A DNA stretch of 27,122 nt from Fimenecus sp045579305 (GCA_045579305.1 JAZNLY010000101.1:1-27122); one strand, 5' to 3'. Counted from the stretch's first letter, positions 7,530-16,102 are shown. Numbers and translations are program-made. Notes: generated by a model from the sequence alone, not told the origin.

Positions 7530-9350
7530 CTAATTTTTCTTAAACTGTTGCTTTAATCTTAAGTCTTTCGAAAGAATGGTTTTACGAAGTCTGATATTTG
7601 TGGGTGTAACCTCCATAAGCTCATCATCCTTTATAAATTCCATTGACTGCTCAAGACTTAATATTGTATGAGGAACCAATCTTAATGCATCATCCGAACC
7701 AGAAGCACGAGTATTTGTCAGATGTTTTGACTTACATATATTACATGTTAAATCTTCATTTTTTGAACACTCACCAACAATCATACCTTCATAAACAGGT
7801 ACACCAGGACCAATAAATAAACGACCTCTGTCCTGAGTGTTAAATAATCCGTACGCCGTACTTTCACCTGTTTCGTGCGCAACAATCGAGCCTCTTTCAC
7901 GTGTTTCAATATCGCCTTTGTAAGGTTCATATCCCGAAAACAAGTTATTCATAATTCCGTTGCCATTTGTATCTGTCATAAATTCAGAACGATAGCCAAT
8001 AAGACCACGAGCAGGGATTTTGAATTCGAGATGTGTTGTACCACCTTCACGCGTACCCATGTTTTCAAGTTCACCACGACGAGAACCTATTTTCATCATT
8101 ACAGAGCCAACATACTCTTCTGGAACTTCAACAATTAAAAGTTCAATCGGTTCATACAATACTCCATCTTTCATTTTCGTAATAACTCTAGGACGAGAAA
8201 CCTGAAATTCATATCCCTGACGTCGCATTGTTTCAATAAGAATTGAAAGATGTAATTCACCTCGACCAGAAACCTTAAATGTATCTGTTGAATCTGTTTC
8301 CTCAACTCGCATACTAACATTTGTTTCAACTTCTTTGAAAAGTCTATCACGAAGGTTTCTTGATGTAACAAATTTTCCTTCCTTACCTGCGAAAGGACTA
8401 TCATTTACAATAAAGTTCATAGATATTGTCGGTTCATCTATTTTAATAAAAGGTAAAGGTTCAACACAATCAGGTGAACAAAGTGTTTCACCGATATTTA
8501 AATCAGTGATACCTGAAATACAAATAATATCACCAACTGAAGCGGTATCAACTTCAACTCTTTTAAGACCTTCAAATTGATAAAGACGTGAAATACGTAC
8601 ATTTTCCTGCGAACCATCAGTTTTACATAAAACTAAAGAATCGTTTTTGTTAATTCTACCTCTTTCAACTCTTCCGACACCAATTCTACCGATGTAATCA
8701 TCATAGTCCAAACTTGAAAATAAAACTTGTAAAGGAGCATCTGAATCACCAACAGGTGGCTCGATATTTTCTATAATAGCATCAAATAATGGTCTCAAAT
8801 CGCCTTCTCGTACTGTAGGGTCAGAAGATGAGTAACCATTTCTGGCAGATGCATATATAACAGGAAATTCTATCTGTTCATCACTGGCACCCAATTCAAT
8901 AAACAAATCAAGAACTTCATCAATAACTTCGTCAGGACGAGCGCCCGGTCTGTCAATCTTATTAACAACTACAAGAACTTTTTTATTTAATCTAAGTGCT
9001 TTTTTTAAAACAAATCTTGTCTGTGGCATACATCCTTCAAATGCATCAACAAGTAAAAGAACGCCATCAACCATCATTAAGATTCGTTCAACTTCTCCGC
9101 CGAAATCGGCATGTCCAGGAGTATCAACAATATTTATTTTAATATCCTTGTATTGAACTGAAGTATTCTTTGAAAGTATGGTAATTCCTCTTTCTCTCTC
9201 AAGGTCATTAGAATCCATAATTCTTTCCTGAACTACTTCATTTGTTCTGAATATACCACTCTGTTTTAAAAGTTCATCAACAAGAGTTGTTTTGCCATGG
9301 TCAACATGGGCAATAATTGCAATATTTCTTATTTCGTCTCTTTTTTTCAA
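7530..9350 (-). CDS. typA: Ribosome-associated GTPase TypA/BipA
   Basis: This 606-aa translational GTPase binds the ribosome at the elongation-factor site and affects 50S assembly and stress or cold adaptation. The GTPase motifs are AHVDHGKTT (G1), RGITILSKN (G2), DTPGHADFGGEVER (G3), NKIDRPGARPDEV (G4) and YASARNG (G5). Domains II, III and V follow, then the BipA-specific C-terminal domain (SGSDDALRLVPHTILSLEQ, then TPTNIRLRK). The start is best taken as TTG at 9348-9350: AAGGTGA (complement of 9356-9362) lies five bases upstream, and MKKRDEIRNIAIIAHVDHGK matches the usual N-terminus. An in-frame ATG at 9365 has no ribosome site. It is the first gene of an operon with the MreB-like and ceramidase-like genes. 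Confidence 0.96.
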   Translation of the reverse strand: MKKRDEIRNIAIIAHVDHGKTTLVDELLKQSGIFRTNEVVQERIMDSNDLERERGITILSKNTSVQYKDIKINIVDTPGHADFGGEVERILMMVDGVLLLVDAFEGCMPQTRFVLKKALRLNKKVLVVVNKIDRPGARPDEVIDEVLDLFIELGASDEQIEFPVIYASARNGYSSSDPTVREGDLRPLFDAIIENIEPPVGDSDAPLQVLFSSLDYDDYIGRIGVGRVERGRINKNDSLVLCKTDGSQENVRISRLYQFEGLKRVEVDTASVGDIICISGITDLNIGETLCSPDCVEPLPFIKIDEPTISMNFIVNDSPFAGKEGKFVTSRNLRDRLFKEVETNVSMRVEETDSTDTFKVSGRGELHLSILIETMRRQGYEFQVSRPRVITKMKDGVLYEPIELLIVEVPEEYVGSVMMKIGSRRGELENMGTREGGTTHLEFKIPARGLIGYRSEFMTDTNGNGIMNNLFSGYEPYKGDIETRERGSIVAHETGESTAYGLFNTQDRGRLFIGPGVPVYEGMIVGECSKNEDLTCNICKSKHLTNTRASGSDDALRLVPHTILSLEQSMEFIKDDELMEVTPTNIRLRKTILSKDLRLKQQFKKN

Positions 9351-9355
9351 ACATT

Positions 9356-9362
9356 TCACCTT
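9356..9362 (-). promoter_or_regulatory. Ribosome binding site supporting a TTG start of typA
   Basis: The minus strand reads AAGGTGA here, five bases before TTG (9348-9350). The upstream ATG at 9363-9365 overlaps this site and has no purine-rich sequence of its own, so the site argues for the TTG start. Confidence 0.7.
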
Positions 9363-9382
9363 CATTGGTCATTTCGTTTTAT

Positions 9383-9411
9383 ATTTTACCATTTTATATT
9401 TAATTCTGCAA
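9383..9411 (-). promoter_or_regulatory. Sigma-A promoter of the typA operon
   Basis: The minus strand has TTGCAG (complement of 9406-9411), a 17-base spacer ending in TGG, and TAAAAT (complement of 9383-9388). Spacing is ideal and the -10 is of the extended type. It lies about 33 bases upstream of the TTG start. Confidence 0.75.
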
Positions 9412-9427
9412 TACAATTTATTGTATT
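9410..9427. repeat. Operator-like inverted repeat between divergent promoters
   Basis: AATACAA and TTGTATT form a perfect 7-bp inverted repeat around TTTA. It overlaps the -35 element of the typA promoter and lies 16 bases upstream of the -35 of the divergent DUF4091 promoter. This is a sensible place for a repressor or activator, but the region is AT-rich and no regulator is identified. Confidence 0.4.
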
Positions 9428-9442
9428 TTAAAGATTAAAACC

Positions 9443-9471
9443 TTTACAAATAATTAAAAATGTTCTAAAAT
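9443..9471 (+). promoter_or_regulatory. Sigma-A promoter of the DUF4091-SEDS unit
   Basis: TTTACA (9443-9448), a 17-base spacer and TAAAAT (9466-9471) form a near-consensus promoter. It is followed by the ribosome site AAAAGGTG (9485-9492) ahead of the ATG at 9500. Confidence 0.75.
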
Positions 9472-9499
9472 TTAATAAAATGATAAAAGGTGTTGTATT

Positions 9500-11134
9500 A
9501 TGGAAAATAAAATTATAGTTACAACTATGTCACCTCTTGTAAAACTATATCATGATGACACTGTTCCTGAAAATGATTTTTCTGAGTTTTCAATGCTAAA
9601 AAATGAAAAACGTTCTTTCCAAATTGTAGTTGAATGTGAAAAAAGTTTTATAGGTAAAATCAGATTTAATACTCTTTTAGCAAATCACAACAGAATATAT
9701 TCTGTTGAACATATCAAATCAGATTTACCAATGTTTAATATGTCTGATAATTATTATCGTTTAAGCAAAGACGGATACTATCCTGATTTACTCTTACCGG
9801 TTTTTGATGAGTTTGAATTCAAAAAAGGAATTAATGTCTTTTGGGTTGAGATTATTGCTGATAAGTCTGTAGTTGGTGAACATTGTATTGAAATCAATAT
9901 TATAAACGACAATGATGTTATTGAAACAACTTTCATAAAAATTGAAATTATAGATGCCGACCTCGAATTCAACGATTTTATTTATACAAACTGGTTTCAT
10001 ACCGATTGTCTTATGTCTCATTATAGCATTGATGCTTTTTCAGATGAATACTGGACAATTACGGAAAACTATTTAAGAACAGCCGCTGAATACGGAATGA
10101 ATTGCGTTTTGACGCCAATTTTCACACCACCACTTGACACCGAGATGGGAAAAGAAAGACCAACTGTCCAACTGGTGGACATCAATATCACAAAAGGAAA
10201 TTATCTTTTCAATTTTGATAAACTTACAAAATGGATTGATATTGCTGAAAACTGCGGTATCAGATATTTTGAAATGTCACATTTCTTTACACAATGGGGT
10301 GCTCAACACGCTCCTAAAATAATGGCAACAGTTGATGGTGAATACAAAAAAATATTTGGATGGGAAACTAAAGCCACATCTGAGGCGTATACTGATTTTT
10401 TAACAAAGTTTTCATATGAATTCAAAAAATATCTTGAAGACAGAAATTTGAAAAAACGTATTTTGCTTCACGTCAGTGATGAGCCTAATTTTTCCACGAT
10501 AATTCCATATATGAAAGCATCAAAACTTATACATAGGTTATATAAGGGATACCAAATAGTTGATGCTTTGTCAGATATATGGTTTTATAAATTTAAAATT
10601 GTAACATCCCCTATTCCTTCAAATGACCATATTGATAAATTCATTGGAAAAACTGACAAATTATGGACATATTATTGTAGCGCTCAGAACAAAAAGAATG
10701 TGTCTAACCGATTTTTCTGTTACGACTCATTAAGAACAAGAGTTATTGGTTATCAGATGTTCAAATATGATGTAAAAGGCTTTTTACACTGGGGATATAA
10801 CTTCTATTACACACAGTTATCTAAAGATGTCATTGACCCGTATAGTGTTAGTGACGCAGGTGGTAAATTTCCTTCAGGTGATAGCTATATTGTTTATCCT
10901 GCGACAAATGGTACTGCGCACCATTCAATCCGATTAAAAGTTTTTTACGATGCTTTACAGGATATGGCAGCACTAAATACACTTGCAAAATTAACTGACA
11001 AAAAAGAATGTTTAGATATTATTGAAGAAAACGGAAAACACTGTATAACATTTTCTGAGTATCCTCACTCTGACAAATGGCTTTTAAATACACGAGAATT
11101 AATCAACCAAAAAATCAAGGAAAAAATCAAATGA
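9500..11134 (+). CDS. DUF4091 / GH123-like putative glycoside hydrolase
   Basis: This 544-aa protein has no signal peptide or membrane segment. An N-terminal beta-sandwich-like region (about 1-150, with KNEKRSFQIVVE) precedes a TIM-barrel-like region. The barrel carries FEMSHFFTQWGAQHAPK, HVSDEP at 324-329 and GFLHWGYNFYY. The DEP and the 'HWGYNFY' stretch are typical of DUF4091 proteins, which resemble GH123 N-acetylgalactosaminidases, and acidic residues of the DEP motif would be the natural catalytic candidates. Activity and substrate are not established here. Lack of a secretion signal suggests it acts on imported or internal glycans. It has its own promoter. Its last codons overlap the SEDS gene by ATGA, so the two proteins are made together, which is odd for a glycosidase. 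Confidence 0.78.
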   Translation: MENKIIVTTMSPLVKLYHDDTVPENDFSEFSMLKNEKRSFQIVVECEKSFIGKIRFNTLLANHNRIYSVEHIKSDLPMFNMSDNYYRLSKDGYYPDLLLPVFDEFEFKKGINVFWVEIIADKSVVGEHCIEINIINDNDVIETTFIKIEIIDADLEFNDFIYTNWFHTDCLMSHYSIDAFSDEYWTITENYLRTAAEYGMNCVLTPIFTPPLDTEMGKERPTVQLVDINITKGNYLFNFDKLTKWIDIAENCGIRYFEMSHFFTQWGAQHAPKIMATVDGEYKKIFGWETKATSEAYTDFLTKFSYEFKKYLEDRNLKKRILLHVSDEPNFSTIIPYMKASKLIHRLYKGYQIVDALSDIWFYKFKIVTSPIPSNDHIDKFIGKTDKLWTYYCSAQNKKNVSNRFFCYDSLRTRVIGYQMFKYDVKGFLHWGYNFYYTQLSKDVIDPYSVSDAGGKFPSGDSYIVYPATNGTAHHSIRLKVFYDALQDMAALNTLAKLTDKKECLDIIEENGKHCITFSEYPHSDKWLLNTRELINQKIKEKIK

Positions 11135-12318
11135 AACATTTTTTTAAAGAACTTAAAAATTTTATAAAAGAAACAGACAATGTATTATTGTTTTTATGTC
11201 TGTTAGCATCTGCCTTTGGCTGTGTTTCAGTTTTAAGTGCAACACTTTGGTCAGTTGAAGAAGGTCAAACATTATCCAGAGACTTCGTTGTTATGGTTGC
11301 AGCTGTATTAATGGGTATTTTAATTGCAATTATAATTTCTATTATCGACTATGAGTTTATTATCAGACTGACACCTGTCATAGGACTATTCTGCATTGGT
11401 ATTATGGTTCTTACACTTCTCATAGGTGTCGGACCGGTTGAAAGACCAGACGCAAAAACATGGTTAAAAATAGGTAATACCGGTATTTTCTTTCAACCAT
11501 CAGAAATTGTAAAAATAGGATTTATAATTACATTCGGTGCACACCTTAACAAACTAAAGAATAGTATCAATCATCCATTTTCAATAATTCAGCTTGGTAT
11601 CCATGCTGTAATACCTGTTGGATTAGTTATAATTTCAGGTGATATGGGTTCTGCGCTAGTGTTTATGATTATTGCAGTTGCTATGTTATTCATAGCCGGA
11701 TTACACTGGGGATATTTTTTGGCAGGTGGACTTGCATTATTAGCTTCAATACCTCTTGCATGGATATTTTTATTTGATAATATACAAAAAGAACGATTTT
11801 TAGCATTAGCCAATCCTGAAGAATATCCTGACATTATTTATCAGCAAAATCGTGGTCTTGCAGCATTAGGTAGTGGCGGTTTAACCGGTCAAGGTCTTTT
11901 TAAAGGTGCCCTAACACAAACACCAAATGCAATTCCCGAAAGTGAAAACGATATGATTTTTACTGTCATCGGTGAAGAACTCGGTCTGATTGGATGTATT
12001 GCGGCTCTTATAATTTTAACATTGATTGCTTTTCGTATAATCAACACAGGAAAACATGATAATGTTGGCAACACCAAAATAATGTGCTATGGGGTTGCCG
12101 CAATGATTATCGGTCAGGTCATCATTAATGTTGGTATGTGTCTCCGACTTTTACCGGTTATCGGTATTACACTTCCATTCTTCAGTGCCGGTGGTTCATC
12201 TAACTTATGTATATATTTTGCAATAGGACTTATTCTTAGTTTCTACAGATATAATCAACAAAGAGATATGATTCATGTAAGTCAATCAAATATTTACAAT
12301 CCATTCTCTGAAATATAA
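11131..12318 (+). CDS. SEDS-family peptidoglycan glycosyltransferase (RodA/FtsW/SpoVE)
   Basis: This 395-aa integral membrane protein has about ten hydrophobic segments. SEDS proteins polymerise glycan strands from lipid II together with a class B PBP. Family motifs are FQPSEIVKIGFII, ISGDMGSALVFMIIAVAMLF, the GSGGLTGQGLFKG loop, ESENDMIFTVIGEELGLIG and GITLPFFSAGGSS. The last usually reads SYGGSS, so Tyr to Ala is a small deviation. The details lean to RodA over FtsW, but the assignment is open. The start at 11131 forms an ATGA overlap with the upstream stop and has AAGGAA a few bases before; an in-frame ATG at 11077 lies inside the DUF4091 gene and would add an unlikely hydrophilic tail. 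No PBP gene is adjacent. Confidence 0.9.
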   Translation: MKHFFKELKNFIKETDNVLLFLCLLASAFGCVSVLSATLWSVEEGQTLSRDFVVMVAAVLMGILIAIIISIIDYEFIIRLTPVIGLFCIGIMVLTLLIGVGPVERPDAKTWLKIGNTGIFFQPSEIVKIGFIITFGAHLNKLKNSINHPFSIIQLGIHAVIPVGLVIISGDMGSALVFMIIAVAMLFIAGLHWGYFLAGGLALLASIPLAWIFLFDNIQKERFLALANPEEYPDIIYQQNRGLAALGSGGLTGQGLFKGALTQTPNAIPESENDMIFTVIGEELGLIGCIAALIILTLIAFRIINTGKHDNVGNTKIMCYGVAAMIIGQVIINVGMCLRLLPVIGITLPFFSAGGSSNLCIYFAIGLILSFYRYNQQRDMIHVSQSNIYNPFSEI

Positions 12319-12349
12319 AAAAAGAGGTCATACGACCTCTTTTTTTATA
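12314..12349. terminator. Bidirectional terminator between the SEDS gene and pcrA
   Basis: A perfect 16-bp stem (12314-12329 with 12334-12349) closes a 4-base loop (ATAC). A GC-rich core lies next to the loop and A/T runs form the base, so both strands give a hairpin followed by seven T's. The stop codons of both converging genes (TAA at 12316-12318; complement of 12345-12347) lie inside the stem. Confidence 0.93.
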
Positions 12350-14696
12350 TCTTTTTAACTACGCCCATATTTGCCATTATTTTTTTAGTACCAACTTTAT
12401 CAAAAGCAATTTCCATCAGTGTATCATTTCCCATAGGACGTAATGAAACAATCATACCTTTTCCAAAAACACGATGATTAACAGTTTCACCAACCATAAA
12501 TGATTCTTTTGATTTATTTGTATTAGATTTAAACCCTACACCAAATCCACCTGTAACAGGTTTCGGTAAAGGTTGATACGAATTCACACTGCTACGAATT
12601 GGAGTTTTCGGTTTCACAAGACTCTGACAGCAGTCCTTCGGCAATTCTTCAATAAACCTTGATGGTCTATTGTATTTTGTTGACCCAAACAACATTCTTG
12701 AACGTGTATTAAGTAAATAAAGATTTTCTTTTGCTCTTGTAATGCCAACATAAGCCAGTCGTCGTTCTTCCTCAATTTCAGCAGAATTATATAATGACTG
12801 CATGCCAGGGAAAACACCTTCCTCCATACCAGGAATAAAAACAACCGGAAATTCAAGACCTTTTGAAGCATGTAATGTCATCAGAACAACCGTATCTGAA
12901 TCCGTATTATAGTTATCGATATCTGTAAGCAATGCAACTTCTTCAAGGAATTCAGACAAATCCCCTTCTGGATTTTCTTCTTTGAATCTTATAAGGTTAG
13001 AATTCAATTCATCTAAGTTTTGAAGACGTTCTTCATACTTTTCTTTTTCTGTTGATAATAAATGTGATTTATATCCTGTTTCATCAAGTAAAGATATAAA
13101 TACAGAAGATAATGATTCTCTGTTAAGCAAATCAGCAAAGCTTTCAATCATCTTAGTAAATTCCATTAATTTCTGTGAACTGCGCTTGAGTTTATCATAT
13201 TCATCAGCAGTTTTGAACACCTGGAATAAACTTATATTTAAGGCATCGGAAATTTCCTTAGCATTAGCAATTGTAGTAGCACCAATTCCCCTTTTAGGAA
13301 CATTTATAATTCTTTCAAGACGAACACTATCATCATGATTTGCTATAACAGAAAGATAGGCTATGGCATCTTTAATTTCCATTCTGTCATAGAATTTATG
13401 ACCACCAATAATACGATATGGAATACCACTTCTCACTAAGCATCTTTCAATTGAGTTAGAAATAGAATTCATTCTGTAAAGAACAGCAAAATCAGTGAAT
13501 TTTCTATCAGAATTCATTCTCTTCATTATCTCATCTGCAATAAACTTACCTTCAGCAAATTCATCATCAAGTGTATTAAGAACAATCTTATCACCTTCAC
13601 CATTTGATGTCCAAAGATTCTTGCCTTTTCTTTGTTCATTATTCGATATAACTGAATTTGCAGCATCAAGAATGTTTTGTGTAGAACGATAATTCTGTTC
13701 AAGTCTAATTACTTTTGCATTATCAAAGTTTTTTTCAAAACTTAATATGTTTTCAATTGTTGCACCACGAAATTTATAAATACTCTGGTCATCATCACCA
13801 ACAACACAAATATTATTATATCCTTCTGACAATAACTTGGTTAACATAAATTGTGCGTGATTGGTGTCCTGATATTCATCAACAAGGACATACCTGAATT
13901 TATTCTGATAGTATTTACGAACATCTGGATGTTCTTTGAAAAGTTTAACAGTATAATAAATAATATCATCAAAATCCATTGCGTCAGCGCTCTTTAGAAG
14001 CTTCTGATATTTTATATAGCATTCACCTATCTGTTTTTCACGATAGTTTCCATTTCCTAATCTTTCAAATTCTTCAGGTGAAATAAGCATATCTTTTGCA
14101 TGACTTATCTCTGCCAAAATAGATTTATGTGTTAAAAATTTATCGTCAATATTCAAAAGTCTCTGACAGTCCTTTATAACACGCTTACTGTCATCAGTGT
14201 CATATATTGTAAAATGTTTTGAAAACCCTAAAAATTCAGCATTTCTACGCAAAATACGAACACATATGGAATGAAATGTTCCAGCCCAAATATCATTTGC
14301 ATCTTCACCAATTCTTAAAACTAATCTGTCCTTTAGTTCATTAGCAGCCTTGTTTGTGAAAGTAAAAGCAAGAATTTCCCATGGTTTGGGTGCATTAACG
14401 GTAAGTAATGACTTTATATGCGGATACAGAGTGGTATTACCTTTTGTATATTCTTTTAGTAATTCTAACGAATCGGCGTCAACAATTGCTTCTATTTCAT
14501 CCGAGCCATAGGCATGACCATATTTAAGAATATTGGCAATACGATTTACCAACACTGTTGTTTTACCACTTCCCGCACCAGCAAGTATTAAAAGCGGTCC
14601 ATCAATTGATAAGACCGCCTGCAACTGCATTGGATTCATTTTATTAAATTCTTTTTCAATAATTTTATTTCTTAACTCACAGATTTGTGAATGCAT
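12345..14696 (-). CDS. pcrA: ATP-dependent 3'-5' DNA helicase PcrA/UvrD
   Basis: This 783-aa superfamily 1A helicase unwinds DNA in repair and replication restart and strips RecA from DNA. It shows the Q motif MNPMQLQAV (20-28), Walker A AGAGSGKT (39-46), motif Ia AFTFTNKAANEL, Walker B VDEYQDTN, motif III VVGDDDQSIYKFRGA, motif IV RLEQNYRST, motif V LMTLHASKGLEFPVVF and motif VI RRLAYVGITRAKENLYL. The C-terminal 60 residues (VNHRVFGKGMIVSL) form the Tudor-like domain that binds RNA polymerase in PcrA. About 45 extra residues (60-105) sit between Walker A and motif Ia compared with Bacillus PcrA. AGGAG precedes the ATG. It is the last gene of a unit with the DivIVA-like and fumarase-beta genes. 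Confidence 0.95.
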   Translation of the reverse strand: MHSQICELRNKIIEKEFNKMNPMQLQAVLSIDGPLLILAGAGSGKTTVLVNRIANILKYGHAYGSDEIEAIVDADSLELLKEYTKGNTTLYPHIKSLLTVNAPKPWEILAFTFTNKAANELKDRLVLRIGEDANDIWAGTFHSICVRILRRNAEFLGFSKHFTIYDTDDSKRVIKDCQRLLNIDDKFLTHKSILAEISHAKDMLISPEEFERLGNGNYREKQIGECYIKYQKLLKSADAMDFDDIIYYTVKLFKEHPDVRKYYQNKFRYVLVDEYQDTNHAQFMLTKLLSEGYNNICVVGDDDQSIYKFRGATIENILSFEKNFDNAKVIRLEQNYRSTQNILDAANSVISNNEQRKGKNLWTSNGEGDKIVLNTLDDEFAEGKFIADEIMKRMNSDRKFTDFAVLYRMNSISNSIERCLVRSGIPYRIIGGHKFYDRMEIKDAIAYLSVIANHDDSVRLERIINVPKRGIGATTIANAKEISDALNISLFQVFKTADEYDKLKRSSQKLMEFTKMIESFADLLNRESLSSVFISLLDETGYKSHLLSTEKEKYEERLQNLDELNSNLIRFKEENPEGDLSEFLEEVALLTDIDNYNTDSDTVVLMTLHASKGLEFPVVFIPGMEEGVFPGMQSLYNSAEIEEERRLAYVGITRAKENLYLLNTRSRMLFGSTKYNRPSRFIEELPKDCCQSLVKPKTPIRSSVNSYQPLPKPVTGGFGVGFKSNTNKSKESFMVGETVNHRVFGKGMIVSLRPMGNDTLMEIAFDKVGTKKIMANMGVVKKI

Positions 14697-14713
14697 TTAA
14701 ACTCTCCTAAATA

Positions 14714-15238
14714 TTAAAATATAGAATTCCCTTTACAGTCAATACCGACTACAAGTGGAAAATCTCTGAATTCAAGTTTTTTTACCGACTCACATCCTAA
14801 ATCCTCAAAAGCTATAACATCACATTTCACAATACATTGTGATGCGAGGGCACCTGCACCACCAAGTGCACATAGATAAATAGCTTTATTCTTTATCATA
14901 GACTGAATAACTTCCAAAGACCTTGGACCCTTGCCTATCATACCTTTTAAACCTAAATCAAGAAGGTCAGGCGCGAACTTATCCATCCTGCTCGATGTTG
15001 TCGGACCACAACTTCCAATAGCTAAATCACATGGTGTTGGAGTTGGTCCCGCATAGTAAATAAAGGAGTTTTCGAGATGAAATGGAAGTTCTTTTTTATT
15101 ATCAATAAGAGTCTTGATTCTCTTGTGTGCCGCATCTCTTGCAGTATATACAACACCAGAAAGAAAAACTCTGTCTCCAGAGTTTAATTCTTCAATATGT
15201 TCGATAATCTCATTTGTATTAAAATAATACACAGACAT
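14714..15238 (-). CDS. Fumarate hydratase-type Fe-S hydro-lyase, beta subunit
   Basis: This 174-aa protein is a full-length beta (swivelling, C-terminal) subunit of class I fumarase / L-tartrate dehydratase. Family motifs are GVVYTARDAAHKR, a glycine-rich YYAGPTPTP, GSCGPTTSSRMD, KGMIGKG and CALGGAGA near the C-terminus. The alpha subunit, which carries the 4Fe-4S cluster ligands, is normally encoded just upstream but is absent here; the neighbour is a DivIVA-like gene. The enzyme must pair with an alpha subunit encoded elsewhere or have another role. The ATG at 15236-15238 is preferred because GAGGA (complement of 15245-15249) is six bases upstream; an in-frame TTG two codons earlier touches that site. 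It begins two bases after the upstream stop, implying coupled translation. Confidence 0.88.
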   Translation of the reverse strand: MSVYYFNTNEIIEHIEELNSGDRVFLSGVVYTARDAAHKRIKTLIDNKKELPFHLENSFIYYAGPTPTPCDLAIGSCGPTTSSRMDKFAPDLLDLGLKGMIGKGPRSLEVIQSMIKNKAIYLCALGGAGALASQCIVKCDVIAFEDLGCESVKKLEFRDFPLVVGIDCKGNSIF

Positions 15239-15240
15239 AT

Positions 15241-15972
15241 TCAATCCTCATCATTTTCAAATGAAACTGATACATAATCACCACTATCAATTACAATATC
15301 AGATGTGTACTCCTGATTAGTATCTTCCACAACAGTATCATATTCAAAATTCTCTGATTCAATTTCAGAAAAATCTGTATGTAAATTAAGTAGATTAGAT
15401 GCAGATGAATTAAGTTTTGAACTAAGTGCATATACATCCTTATGAAGTTGTTCAATCGATGAATTGAATTTTCTTGAAATAGTATCAACATCTTTTAACA
15501 ATGTTTCGATTTCAATTGCTTCACGCTTGATATCCTGTGATGCAATTGCACCTATGTCCTTAGCCTTTGATTTTGCATTTTCTACTAAATCATCAGAATA
15601 TCGACGTGCATCGATATATGCAGCACCAATCTGCTTTTCAGCACGACGCAATTTTTCTGATTTTTCGTCAAATTCAATTGCCTTTTCGCTTAATTGTTTG
15701 TTTTCAACAATGGCGTTATCTAATTTGGCGGACAAATCTTTTATTTGAGAATCTTTTTCAGCCAGCTCATCTTTTATCTTACTTAATTCCTCTATTTTTT
15801 CTTCTAATTCATCTATCTTGTTTTTTAACTCAAGCGCTTCTTTACGTTTTGTATCAAGTAATTCTTTAACATCTTCTGTTTCTGCCTGAAGTTTTTCGAT
15901 AAAAGATAGAACATCAGATTTTTTAAAGCCACCAAAAATTGCAGTTTTCATAATAGTAAAATCATTAGCCAT
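15241..15972 (-). CDS. DivIVA-like coiled-coil cell division/polarity protein
   Basis: This 243-aa hydrophilic protein has an N-terminal segment FGGFKKSDVLSFIEKLQ (about 13-29) like the membrane-curvature-sensing DivIVA/GpsB domain. A long heptad-rich coiled coil follows (about 30-125, dense in K, E and L). A second helical region (about 126-205, AEKQIGAAYIDARRYSDDL) and an acidic tail complete it. DivIVA proteins mark poles and septa and recruit wall-synthesis or chromosome-segregation partners. The start at 15972 has AAAAGGA eight bases upstream; an upstream in-frame ATG at 16038 would add 22 unrelated residues spanning the promoter. It is the first gene of a unit with fumarase-beta and pcrA. 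The family call is by pattern, so its exact role is uncertain. Confidence 0.75.
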   Translation of the reverse strand: MANDFTIMKTAIFGGFKKSDVLSFIEKLQAETEDVKELLDTKRKEALELKNKIDELEEKIEELSKIKDELAEKDSQIKDLSAKLDNAIVENKQLSEKAIEFDEKSEKLRRAEKQIGAAYIDARRYSDDLVENAKSKAKDIGAIASQDIKREAIEIETLLKDVDTISRKFNSSIEQLHKDVYALSSKLNSSASNLLNLHTDFSEIESENFEYDTVVEDTNQEYTSDIVIDSGDYVSVSFENDED

Positions 15973-16006
15973 ATTAATTTTCCTTTTATAAAAAATAATA
16001 TAATAT

Positions 16007-16035
16007 ATTTTAGCAGATTTTTTTTTATAAAACAA
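16007..16035 (-). promoter_or_regulatory. Sigma-A promoter of the divIVA-like/fumarase-beta/pcrA unit
   Basis: The minus strand has TTGTTT (complement of 16030-16035), a 17-base spacer containing nine consecutive A's, and TAAAAT (complement of 16007-16012). It lies about 35 bases upstream of the start codon at 15972. Confidence 0.65.
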
Positions 16036-16073
16036 CACTTATTGAAAAATTTATTTATTATTGTAAAAAATAA

Positions 16074-16102
16074 TAGACAACAATTGGAAAACGATGTAAA
16101 AT
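16074..16102 (+). promoter_or_regulatory. Sigma-A promoter of the alpha/beta hydrolase gene
   Basis: TAGACA (16074-16079), a 17-base spacer ending in TG and TAAAAT (16097-16102) stand just upstream of the GGAGGG ribosome site (16110-16115). The leader is very short. Confidence 0.7.

Noticed and set aside
11077..11130. N-terminal extension of the SEDS protein
   Set aside because: It lies in the DUF4091 coding sequence; the ATG at 11131 has a ribosome site and a normal membrane-protein start.
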